From NCBI GenBank assembly GCA_003030745.1, contig PYVG01000038.1:849-7717 (forward strand): DNA of 6,869 nucleotides. Direction: 5' to 3'. This DNA comes from Pseudidiomarina aestuarii (GTDB taxonomy: Bacteria > Pseudomonadota > Gammaproteobacteria > Enterobacterales > Alteromonadaceae). This document shows positions 1 through 6,787 of this stretch, piece by piece. The position numbers and the translations under genes were made by a program. The notes under the pieces are model-generated. The model worked only from the letters and a program-made list of their open reading frames with translations, had not been told where the DNA came from and made no database searches. Positions within the stretch are counted from its first letter, which is position 1. Each line of letters starts with the position of its first letter.

Positions 1-144
1 AATGCCAGCGCGGTTGCACGTACGGAAGCATTCCAGCCATTGCCCGTTGCAAGCGGTGAAAGAAAACCGTTGGTGCGCGATGAACGCACGAGCAGTTTAA
101 GCCAAGCTCGCAAGGTCGTGACGTCAGAGATGACAAAGTGCTAA
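1..144 (+). CDS. 3' end of an unidentified gene, cut by the left window edge
   Basis: Frame 1 is open from the first base to a TAA at 142-144 and gives the last 47 residues of a protein whose start lies outside the window. The tail is hydrophilic, rich in Ser, Thr, Arg and Glu, with no membrane segment, and ends in SEMTKC. I recognise no domain, so no function is proposed. Support for its being real is contextual. The stop is followed by a strong bidirectional terminator (212-236), as expected between this plus-strand gene and the converging peptidase gene. The other two plus frames close earlier (frame 2 at about 110, frame 3 before 60). A chance open frame of this length is still possible. 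Confidence 0.5.
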   Translation, partial: NASAVARTEAFQPLPVASGERKPLVRDERTSSLSQARKVVTSEMTKC

Positions 145-150
145 CTTACA

Positions 151-199
151 GCGAACAGTGCCTAGTGAAAAGTAAATAGTGAACTGTGAATAGTAAAAT
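151..199 (+). repeat. Degenerate 7-bp tandem repeat array, left arm
   Basis: Seven consecutive heptads can be read without gaps: GCGAACA, GTGCCTA, GTGAAAA, GTAAATA, GTGAACT, GTGAATA, GTAAAAT. The consensus is close to GTGAA(C/T)A, and most copies differ from it at one or two positions. The array starts 6 nt after the stop codon of the left gene and ends 12 nt before the terminator hairpin. The same heptad occurs on the other side of the terminator in opposite orientation (257-284). Bases 179-192 could pair with 264-277 (12 of 14 Watson-Crick positions), enclosing the hairpin. Function unknown; a decayed mobile or slippage-born repeat is the simplest reading. Confidence 0.65.
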
Positions 200-211
200 C
201 AAGTACGCAAT

Positions 212-236
212 AAAAAGCCCCTCTCGGGGCTTTTTT
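212..236. terminator. Bidirectional rho-independent terminator between convergent genes
   Basis: A perfect 10-bp stem pairs AAAAAGCCCC (212-221) with GGGGCTTTTT (226-235) around the 4-nt loop TCTC. It is GC-rich at the loop end and has A/T tracts on both flanks. Read on plus, it ends in six Ts and would stop the left gene. Read on minus, it also ends in a T run and would stop the peptidase mRNA, whose stop codon lies about 50 nt away. Confidence 0.9.
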
Positions 237-256
237 GTTGGTCTTAGGGTTTCATC

Positions 257-284
257 TGTTCCCTGTTCACAGTTCCCTGTTCAC
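257..284 (-). repeat. 7-bp tandem repeat array, right arm, inverted relative to the left arm
   Basis: Read on the minus strand from 284 to 257, there are four contiguous heptads: GTGAACA, GGGAACT, GTGAACA, GGGAACA. They form two 14-bp units, GTGAACAGGGAACT and GTGAACAGGGAACA, identical at 13 of 14 positions. A poorer fifth unit (GATGAAA) may follow at 256-250. The array begins 3 nt after the peptidase stop codon. It is better preserved than the left array (151-199) and points the opposite way, so both arrays read away from their own gene's stop codon towards the shared terminator. Confidence 0.75.
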
Positions 285-287
285 CAA

Positions 288-2768
288 TCACTTCAGGTTT
301 TCTTCGAACAGCTTGTAGATTCGGCGATATTCGTCCAGCCAGCTCGATGGTTGACGGAAGCCATGTGGCTCGACCGGATAGATAGCCGTTTCAAAGTCCT
401 CTTTCTCGTGTTCGATGAGGCGTTGAACCACACGCACGCTGTCTTGGAAGAAAACATTGTCATCCACCATCGGTGAATTAATCAGTAGCGCATCTTCCAG
501 TCCTTCCGTAAAGTACAACGGTGAACTACGACGGTAGGCAATAGGATCATCATCGGGCAGATTCAAGATATTCGACGTGTAGCCGGTATTGTAATGCGCC
601 CAATCTGATACTGGACGCAATGCAGCGCCCGCTTTGAATAGGCCCGGCTCTTTGAATAACGCCATGAAGGTCAGGAAGCCACCATAAGAACCACCGTAAG
701 TACCTACTCGGTCAGTATCCACATTGGCATTCACACCCGCCCAATTCACCACATCAATCAAATCTTCCACTTCAGGAGTGCCCATTTGACGGTAAATGGC
801 AGTACGCCAGTCACGTCCATAGCCTTTAGATCCTCGATAATCTAAATCTAGAACCACATAGCCTTGTTGCGTTAAGAAGGTGTGGAACATGAATTCACGT
901 TGGTAATTTGACCAGCCGCTATGCGCGTTTTGCAGATAACCAGCACCATGAATAAAGACGACTGCTGGATATTTTTCTGCGCGATCCGCATCGTAGTCGT
1001 CCGGGTAGTAAACGCGTGTATAGATCGGATGGTCAACATGACTCGAATCAATCGGGACAATTTCCGGTGCTGACCACGGAAAACTCAAATAGGTTTCAGT
1101 AGCGGTGAACGTTAACCGTTCCGCAGTATCAGTGCCAATTGCTTGAACATAGAGCTCAGGCGGGTTCAGTGCATTGGAGTGGGTAATCAACAGCTGATCT
1201 TCTGCTGGGCTTAACTCATAATTATTAATGCCGCCCAATTCAGTCAGTTGTTCTAACTCGCCATCTGCCACAGCAACTCGATAAATCTCGTAGTTACCCG
1301 GATGTGGCTCGTTTGCACTGAAGTAGATGTGTTGCCCATCAGCGCTCAATTGCGGGTCTTCAGTTACATACTGACCCGACGTTAACTGTCGTGCCTCGCC
1401 ATCTAACGTCTTGGCGTATAAATGCGCATAACCATCTTCCTCAGACTGATACCAAATGGTGTCTTGAGTACCGGTTACGAAACCGAATTCGTTATGGGTA
1501 TAGTTAATCCAAGCTTCATCGTGAAGACGGTGTTGATTCACCAATTGCTTACCGGCGAAATCCAACGAGGCGATCCAGCGATCTTTGTTATCCCAAGCTT
1601 CGAGCATGACAACTGCTTCGGTACCCTCAGAATTCCAACGAACCGCACCGCTCTGCCAACCCCAATCTTGCATTAAGGTAATCGCACGTGGCTTCTTCTC
1701 ACTCGTGTAAGTTTTACCTTGGGCTTCATGATTTTCTCGTTTAACGTCTGCCAATACATCTTCATCCCAACCAGGCAACGTATTGTAGGTCAACGTGGTC
1801 TGCTCGCCCGACTCCAGGTCCAACATCATCAATTGGTGTTCAACAGGCTTCGCATCAGCCACTCGGCGACGAACATTTTCCGCTTTAACGCGGCCGTCTT
1901 CGCCAATGTAATTCGGCATGATGTCACCATCATCGCGCCATGAATTTGGCGCTGAAACCGCGACAATCAATTTGTCACCGGCAGGCGATAAGCTGGCAGC
2001 AACAATTTGTTTATTGGTTCCGAGATAAAACGGTTGCGGTGCGAGTGATTCATTCGCCGCCCGAAGTTCTTCTTGCTGGTTGAACCGATCCGCGCGAATT
2101 TTGCGTTCATTTTGCACAAACTCAATCAATTCAAGTTGTTCGCGCGCAATGAAATCTTTCGGTTCTTCATTGGCCTTAGGGGCATCGCGCGTCTCTAGAC
2201 TCGCTAACTGCTCCGTTAAACCTGACGCGGTATCCACTGCAAAGAAATCATTTCCCTGCCGATACGCAACCCGACCATCGGTCATAAATAAGAGCTGGGA
2301 TTGTCTCGCCTCATCACGCGTCAGTTGACGAATCTGTCCAGTCGCCATCTCCCGAACGAAGATATTTCCCTCAAAGGTATACGCTAACAGTGAACGATCC
2401 ACGTTATAGACACCGTCGTTGTGCGCATAACGATGCAAACGATCCAGTGGTATGGTGTGTGCTTCAGAAGGATTTTCTAATGCCAAATGATACCAATCAT
2501 TGAGTTCGCTGTTCTCGCGCTCTTGCTGATAGATCACGCCGCTGCCATCTGCCATCCAATAAGCGTTGCTGGGCGAACGAGCAACCCACTCCTGATCGGC
2601 CATAATTTGATTGAGCGTGAGCACGCTATCAGCCGTTGCTTGCGAATTAGCAGCCGTTTGTACGACTGCAGGGCGCTCAGTCCTTTCGTTTTGTGCGTAC
2701 GATTGGGTGCTTGCACACGAGGCTGTCAACAAGGCCGCGGCTATCGCCACCGCTAACTTGGTTTTCAT
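288..2768 (-). CDS. S9 family serine peptidase (DPP-IV/prolyl oligopeptidase-like), probable lipoprotein
   Basis: This 826-residue protein probably cleaves short peptides in the cell envelope. The N-terminus has a charged start, a hydrophobic run and Cys18 preceded by LLTAS, a lipobox-like site. Thr at -3 is less usual, so ordinary signal-peptidase cleavage near residue 26 is an alternative. Residues ~50-560 look like a DPP-IV-type beta-propeller, with repeated QLT-type blade ends and a charged helical insertion at about 200-240. The C-terminal ~230 residues form the alpha/beta-hydrolase domain. The nucleophile is Ser694 in GGSYGG, the likely acid is Asp769 in MVDDNV, and the base is His802 in EPHGF. 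Their spacing matches DPP-IV. The ATG at 2768 follows GGAAGGA with a 6-nt gap. The gene lies downstream of the tyrosine operon's terminator, on the same strand, and is probably a separate unit. The exact substrate cannot be told. Confidence 0.93.
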   Translation of the reverse strand: MKTKLAVAIAAALLTASCASTQSYAQNERTERPAVVQTAANSQATADSVLTLNQIMADQEWVARSPSNAYWMADGSGVIYQQERENSELNDWYHLALENPSEAHTIPLDRLHRYAHNDGVYNVDRSLLAYTFEGNIFVREMATGQIRQLTRDEARQSQLLFMTDGRVAYRQGNDFFAVDTASGLTEQLASLETRDAPKANEEPKDFIAREQLELIEFVQNERKIRADRFNQQEELRAANESLAPQPFYLGTNKQIVAASLSPAGDKLIVAVSAPNSWRDDGDIMPNYIGEDGRVKAENVRRRVADAKPVEHQLMMLDLESGEQTTLTYNTLPGWDEDVLADVKRENHEAQGKTYTSEKKPRAITLMQDWGWQSGAVRWNSEGTEAVVMLEAWDNKDRWIASLDFAGKQLVNQHRLHDEAWINYTHNEFGFVTGTQDTIWYQSEEDGYAHLYAKTLDGEARQLTSGQYVTEDPQLSADGQHIYFSANEPHPGNYEIYRVAVADGELEQLTELGGINNYELSPAEDQLLITHSNALNPPELYVQAIGTDTAERLTFTATETYLSFPWSAPEIVPIDSSHVDHPIYTRVYYPDDYDADRAEKYPAVVFIHGAGYLQNAHSGWSNYQREFMFHTFLTQQGYVVLDLDYRGSKGYGRDWRTAIYRQMGTPEVEDLIDVVNWAGVNANVDTDRVGTYGGSYGGFLTFMALFKEPGLFKAGAALRPVSDWAHYNTGYTSNILNLPDDDPIAYRRSSPLYFTEGLEDALLINSPMVDDNVFFQDSVRVVQRLIEHEKEDFETAIYPVEPHGFRQPSSWLDEYRRIYKLFEENLK

Positions 2769-2822
2769 AGTTGATCCTTCCTTTCTGATGAGGCTTTTAA
2801 TAGGTCTTCACGCATTAAAGCA

Positions 2823-2853
2823 AAACGCCCGACAACATGCGAGCCGGGCGTTT
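2823..2853 (-). terminator. Rho-independent terminator at the end of the tyrosine catabolic operon
   Basis: A 9-bp perfect stem joins AAACGCCCG (2823-2831) with CGGGCGTTT (2845-2853) around a 13-nt loop. On the minus strand the stem is followed by TGCTTTAATG, a broken T tract, so termination may be partial. It starts 18 nt after the maiA stop codon and ends 54 nt before the peptidase start, so some read-through into the peptidase gene is conceivable. Confidence 0.8.
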
Positions 2854-2871
2854 CGTGTTTGCGAGAGATAA

Positions 2872-3513
2872 TCAGGCTTCTGCGTCAGACTGCAGGTTCG
2901 GGTGCGCAGCCTCAACCCATGGTAATTCGAGTAACCGTTTACCAATTCGGGTCAAATAGGGATACGCGCTCACATCGATGCCAAATCGCTCGGCACTATA
3001 GAGCTGTGGCACTAAGCAGACATCCGCCAAGGAAAACTCGTCACCGACACAAAACTCACCACTGGTTTCATGCAGACTCTGCTCGAAAGCCGAGAACGAC
3101 TGTTGGAACCAATGGTCGAGCCACGCTTTTTTCTGTGCATCGGTGACACTGAGTTCTTGACTCAAATATTGCTGCACCCGCAGGTTGATCAGGGGTTGCA
3201 ACTCAGCTGCTAGATCCAATGCAAGTGCGCGAATCGCAGCACGCTTCGCTGCTTTACCCGGCAATAATGCAGGACCCGGATATTTCTCTTCGAGATATTC
3301 CATAATCGCTAACGATTGATGAATCACCACCGGGCCATCGACTAACGTAGGGACCAGTCCATTGGGGTTGAGTTGTCGATAGGCGGTCTTATGTTGCTGA
3401 CCGCCCTCTTTCAACAAGTGAACTGGAATGTAATTGTAATCAAGACGCTTAAAATTTAAAGCGATGCGCGCGCGGTAACTGGCGCTTGAACGCCAGTAGC
3501 CATACAGTTCCAT
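2872..3513 (-). CDS. maiA: Maleylacetoacetate isomerase (zeta-class glutathione S-transferase)
   Basis: This 213-residue cytoplasmic enzyme uses glutathione to isomerise maleylacetoacetate to fumarylacetoacetate, the step between hmgA and fahA. The N-terminal thioredoxin-like domain (about 1-80) carries the zeta signature RSSASYRARIALN near residues 8-20, with catalytic-type Ser9-Ser10. The human enzyme has Cys next; here it is Ala11. A NPNGLVPTL block around the cis-proline and QSLAIMEYLEE complete the glutathione site. The helical C-terminal domain has FSLADVCLVPQLY, the usual GST N-capping region. Length is typical for the family. The ATG at 3513 has GGAG 6 nt upstream (3520-3523). It is the last gene of the operon, 20 nt after fahA, and a terminator follows. 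Bacterial members also handle other glutathione-dependent reactions, but the neighbours settle the role. Confidence 0.95.
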   Translation of the reverse strand: MELYGYWRSSASYRARIALNFKRLDYNYIPVHLLKEGGQQHKTAYRQLNPNGLVPTLVDGPVVIHQSLAIMEYLEEKYPGPALLPGKAAKRAAIRALALDLAAELQPLINLRVQQYLSQELSVTDAQKKAWLDHWFQQSFSAFEQSLHETSGEFCVGDEFSLADVCLVPQLYSAERFGIDVSAYPYLTRIGKRLLELPWVEAAHPNLQSDAEA

Positions 3514-3533
3514 GTCTCGCTCCGTCGGCTCGT

Positions 3534-4556
3534 TTAATCAGGGTTTTGGTACTGAATCACCGTTTGGTCAATCGCTCCAAAGATGCTGTTCGCGTTCGCG
3601 TCCAACATTTCAATGCGGATGGTATCGCCAAACTGCATAAAACCAGTACTCGGTTTACCGTCACGAATGGTTTCGATCATTCGGACTTCAGCAATACAAC
3701 TATAGCCTACTCCGCCCTCTTTGATCGCACTTCCGTGCTCGGTCCCTTGTTTATTCGATACAGTTCCAGAACCAATTATTGCCCCAGCGCTGAGATGACG
3801 GGTTTTCGCTGCATGCGCAACCAACTGTCCAAAATCAAACGTCATATCTTGTCCAGCGTTGGGTTTACCGAAAGCTTCACCGTTGTAGTGGCTTAATAAC
3901 GGTAAATGAACTTTGTTATCGCGCCATGCGGTACCAAGCTCGTCGGGTGTCACGGCAACCGGCGAAAACGCCGATGATGGCTTGGATTGGAAAAAGCCGA
4001 AGCCTTTACCCAATTCGTTGGGAATCAAACCGCGCAACGACACATCATTCACCAGCATCAACAACCGAATGTAGTTGCCCGCTTGGCTTGCCGATACGCC
4101 CATGGGGACATCGTCAGTAATCACTGCGATCTCGCCTTCAAAATCGATACCCCAACTGGTATCCGCCATTTCGATCGGGTCTTTCGGTCCCAGAAAGTCA
4201 TCAGAGCCACCCTGGTACATCAACGGATCCGTCCAAAAGCTCTCCGGCATTTCAGCATTCCGAGCCTTGCGCACGAGTTCAACGTGATTCACATAGGCAC
4301 TGCCGTCGGCCCATTGATAGGCACGCGGCAAAGGTGATTCACACAGCGACTCATCAAACGGTTGCGCATCACCCAGTTCACCGGCATTTAATGCGGCGTA
4401 AACCGTTTCTAGCTGAGGAGCAATACCGTCCCAATCATCCAAGACTTCCTGCAAAGTTGCAGCCAACGCTGGCACCGCAATTGCGTGCTGAAGATCACGG
4501 CTCACTAGCATGAGTTGGCCGTCACGAGTACCATCACGGTAAGTTGCGAATTTCAT
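3534..4556 (-). CDS. fahA: Fumarylacetoacetate hydrolase family protein
   Basis: This 340-residue cytoplasmic hydrolase is predicted to split fumarylacetoacetate into fumarate and acetoacetate, the last step of tyrosine breakdown. The FAH fold fills most of the chain from about residue 80. Metal-binding-type acidic residues are visible as Glu140 and Glu142 in GIDFEGEIAV and Asp171 in VNDVSLR. Also visible are the KGFGFFQSKPSSAFSPV substrate-loop block near 184-200 and the hallmark GSGTVSN at 262-268. Residues 1-75 form the smaller N-terminal domain. The ATG at 4556 is preceded by AAGGAG at 4561-4566 with a 4-nt gap. The gene starts 8 nt after the hmgA stop, and its binding site overlaps that stop, suggesting coupled translation. 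FAH-family proteins include other C-C hydrolases and decarboxylases; the operon context supports the fumarylacetoacetate assignment. Confidence 0.94.
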   Translation of the reverse strand: MKFATYRDGTRDGQLMLVSRDLQHAIAVPALAATLQEVLDDWDGIAPQLETVYAALNAGELGDAQPFDESLCESPLPRAYQWADGSAYVNHVELVRKARNAEMPESFWTDPLMYQGGSDDFLGPKDPIEMADTSWGIDFEGEIAVITDDVPMGVSASQAGNYIRLLMLVNDVSLRGLIPNELGKGFGFFQSKPSSAFSPVAVTPDELGTAWRDNKVHLPLLSHYNGEAFGKPNAGQDMTFDFGQLVAHAAKTRHLSAGAIIGSGTVSNKQGTEHGSAIKEGGVGYSCIAEVRMIETIRDGKPSTGFMQFGDTIRIEMLDANANSIFGAIDQTVIQYQNPD

Positions 4557-4560
4557 AAAT

Positions 4561-4567
4561 CTCCTTA
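4561..4567 (-). promoter_or_regulatory. fahA ribosome binding site overlapping the hmgA stop codon
   Basis: On the minus strand TAAGGAG serves two purposes: its TAA (4567-4565) ends hmgA and AAGGAG (4566-4561) is the Shine-Dalgarno sequence for fahA, 4 nt before the ATG. A ribosome ending hmgA therefore sits on the fahA start signal, the usual layout for coupled translation. It fixes ATG 4556 as the fahA start. Confidence 0.75.
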
Positions 4568-5710
4568 TCTATCGGATTCGGTTTTCGGCTTCCAGCTGTA
4601 CACATAGTCGGGATTTTCGACCGAGGCACAAACGTCCCCCATCTGTAAGGCATCCCGACAATCCAGCATCACCGCTACTTCATCGGTAAACTTCTTCTTG
4701 TATTCACGTCCAGCTTGGAACGCTTTTGGATGAGGTCCATGGGTGAAGCCTGCCGGATGGAAGGTCACCATACCCTTGTCGATATTATCGCGGCTGAAGA
4801 AATCACCTTCGTGGTAGAACAACACTTCATCATAGTCATCGTTGTTGTGGTAGAACGGCACTCGCAGTGCGCCGGGATCGGATTCGATCGGCCGCGGCAC
4901 AAACGTACACACCACAAAACGCTCAGCTACAAAAGTGGTATGCGCTGACGGCGGTAGATGATAGCGATGACTCATTAACGGTCTGAAATCGCGCCAGTTC
5001 ACCCGCACAGGCGCTAAGTCGCCATGCCAACCCACTGCATCGAGTGGATTGTACGGATAGGTGATCACCGATACTTTGCCATGTCGTTTGACTTGAACTT
5101 GCCATTCATTCTCGTCGTACTGAGCTTTGAATGCATCATCAATATCAGGGACTTCAAGACAGGCAGGATCGAAGATCGCATGGTTACCGACCAAACCTTT
5201 CTCAGGCAATTGATAGCTACCATTGGTGGCTTCAATCATCACCAGTTGCATCGGCTCAATAGGCTCTAAGCGCCATGAAGTGGAACGTGGAATGCTGAAG
5301 TAATCGCCTTTCTCAAGCGTTATGTGACCGTAGTCACAGAACAACTCACCGCGGCCCTCATGCACGAACAATAACTCGTCACCATCGGCATTACGCACCA
5401 GAAACGGCATGTTCTGCTGGCAATGCCAGATCCGGAACTTACAGTGGGCATTGTGCAATAACATGGGCACTTGCCACGGCGAATCGGTCGCTACATTATC
5501 CAACTTGTTAAAGTCAAAGTTACGTGGCCGCAAATCACCCGTCCACTCACTCCAACCCGTCGGCGCATGACGATGATGGAAATGCGTCGCTGGGCCAAAG
5601 AAACCGCTACGCCCAACTTCACGTTCATAGATCGCCTGCTCCGGCAAATCAGCGTGTGCCTGCTTCGAGGTCACGCCAACTTGTTTCGGAAAACTGATCC
5701 ATTTACGCAT
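4565..5710 (-). CDS. hmgA: Homogentisate 1,2-dioxygenase (short Vibrio-type form)
   Basis: This 381-residue cupin-fold iron(II) enzyme is predicted to open the ring of homogentisate to give maleylacetoacetate. It starts MRKWISFPKQ and contains FFGPATHFHHRHAPTGW (37-53). It is shorter than the classical ~430-residue enzyme, matching the type I know from Vibrio tyrosine operons. Candidate iron site: His288 and Glu295 in FYHNNDDYDEVLFYHEG, and His324 in FHPAGFTHGPHP. His318, five residues before His324, fits the catalytic His365/His371 pair of the human enzyme. The ATG at 5710 lies inside the end of hppD; the two genes share 8 nt (ATGCGTAA). GGAG at 5720-5723, 9 nt upstream, can recruit ribosomes independently. 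In other bacteria, loss of this enzyme makes homogentisate build up and polymerise to brown pyomelanin. The mapping of individual ligands is by motif only. Confidence 0.9.
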   Translation of the reverse strand: MRKWISFPKQVGVTSKQAHADLPEQAIYEREVGRSGFFGPATHFHHRHAPTGWSEWTGDLRPRNFDFNKLDNVATDSPWQVPMLLHNAHCKFRIWHCQQNMPFLVRNADGDELLFVHEGRGELFCDYGHITLEKGDYFSIPRSTSWRLEPIEPMQLVMIEATNGSYQLPEKGLVGNHAIFDPACLEVPDIDDAFKAQYDENEWQVQVKRHGKVSVITYPYNPLDAVGWHGDLAPVRVNWRDFRPLMSHRYHLPPSAHTTFVAERFVVCTFVPRPIESDPGALRVPFYHNNDDYDEVLFYHEGDFFSRDNIDKGMVTFHPAGFTHGPHPKAFQAGREYKKKFTDEVAVMLDCRDALQMGDVCASVENPDYVYSWKPKTESDR

Positions 5711-6779
5711 CGCTTAACACTCCACGACGAATTTGATCTTCTTCAATCGACTCAAATAAAGCCTTGAAGTTACCCTCACCAAAGCCTTCGTTGCCTTTGC
5801 GTTGGATAATTTCAAAGAATACTGGGCCAATCACTGTTTTAGTAAAGATTTGCAGTAAGATGCCGTCTTTCATTGGCGCGCCGTCAATCAGAATCTGTAG
5901 GTCACGCAGGTCCTCAAGACTCTCCTCATGCCCTTCAACACGCTCATCAACTTTCGCGTAATAGGTATCAGGGGTCGGCATAAAGTTCATACCGATGCTG
6001 CGGAGGTCACGCACCGTCTGATAAATATTATCTGAGGTCAGAGCAATATGCTGAATACCTTCGCCTTTGTATTCGCGCAGATATTCTTCAATTTGTGACT
6101 TGTCATCATGTGATTCGTTAATTGGGATACGAATTTTGCCGCAAGGTGCAGTCATTGCGCGGCTCAATAAGCCAGTTAACTTACCTTCAATATCGAAGTA
6201 CCGAATTTCGCGGAAGTTACCAATGCGCTCATAAAAACCAGCCCATGTATCCATGTTGCCACGGAATACGTTATGGGTCAGGTGGTCAACCTCATAGAGG
6301 CCTGCCGCATGATCTTTCATCTTCGCTTCCCAATCTGGATAGAAGTCAAAGTCTTGCTTATACACTTCTAGGCCCTGGTAGTTGTCGACAAACGCCAATA
6401 CGCTCTCACCAATACCATAGACTGCTGGGAAATCAGCTTCGCCAGCCGCCACGTCGCGTTGGAAAGGTTTCGCACCATTTTCAACAGCGTGAGCGAAGGC
6501 GTGCTGAGCATCCTTCACGCGCCATGCCATACCACAGACACTTGGACCGTGATCTTTTGCAAACGCTTCTGCCTGACCACCTGGTTCAGCGTTAATGACA
6601 AAGTGAATATCGTTTTGCTTAAACAACCAAGCTTCTTTGCGTTTGTGTTTCGCAACTTCAGTAAAACCAAGCTTGTCGAACAAATCTTTCAATGCAGCGA
6701 TGCCCTAGGCATTCGGAGCTGTGTACTCAACGAATTCGAAACCATCAGTTTGGAGTGGATTATAGTTTTTGTCAGTCAT
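5703..6779 (-). pseudogene. hppD: 4-hydroxyphenylpyruvate dioxygenase interrupted by an in-frame TAG at codon 25
   Basis: The product would convert 4-hydroxyphenylpyruvate to homogentisate, the entry step of this operon. From ATG 6779 the frame reads MTDKNYNPLQTDGFEFVEY then TAPNA, meets TAG at 6707-6705, and continues GIAALKDLFDKLGF without another stop to TAA at 5703. Including codon 25 it has 358 positions, the family's normal length. Both vicinal-oxygen-chelate domains are present. The iron ligands are His166 (EVDHLTHNV), His244 (GIQHIALTS) and Glu323 (VFFEIIQRKG), and the C-terminal GNFKALFESIE helix is conserved. Sequence before the stop is also family-like, so the ATG is correct and the stop is a recent lesion, an error or a bypassed codon. 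TTG at 6692 could restart translation but would drop the first 29 residues, including the first beta-strand. Not a decayed pseudogene. Confidence 0.9.
6705..6707 (-). other. In-frame amber codon in hppD
   Basis: The minus strand reads AAT GCC TAG GGC ATC, with TAG at codon 25 between the family-like blocks EYTAPNA and GIAALKDLF. Homologues carry a residue such as Glu, Lys or Gln here. CAG, AAG or GAG would each become TAG by one base change. The lesion is a substitution, not a frameshift, because the frame is the same on both sides. No TAG ends any of the other genes in the window (all use TAA or TGA). Confidence 0.9.
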
Positions 6780-6787
6780 GATTGTAG

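Noticed and set aside
1..144. Chemoreceptor C-terminal tail as identity of the left partial gene
   Set aside because: The flexible hydrophilic composition would allow it, but no diagnostic motif such as a terminal WxxF pentapeptide or a signalling-domain hairpin is visible, so no function is assigned.
186..476. Plus-strand open frame of 96 codons starting in the left heptad array
   Set aside because: It begins with GTG inside the repeats, runs through the terminator hairpin and then antisense to the peptidase gene. It has no ribosome binding site and no recognisable protein features.
2797..2823. Possible promoter for the S9 peptidase: TATTAA (2802-2797) with TTGCTT (2823-2818) on minus
   Set aside because: The spacing is only 15 bp, both hexamers are weak, and the upstream one falls in the operon terminator's T tract. 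A promoter is likely somewhere in this 100-nt gap, but I cannot place it.
3486..3896. 136-codon plus-strand open frame across the maiA/fahA junction
   Set aside because: It is antisense to two well-supported genes, with no start signal and no recognisable domain.
6122..6595. 157-codon plus-strand open frame opposite hppD
   Set aside because: It lies wholly antisense to strongly conserved hppD codons, and its translation has no family character. It is a shadow of the real gene.
6705..6707. Reassigned TAG codon (pyrrolysine or alternative genetic code) in hppD
   Set aside because: Five other reading frames in the window, well over 1,700 codons, contain no in-frame TAG. HPPD needs no special residue at this surface-loop position, and nothing else suggests recoding.
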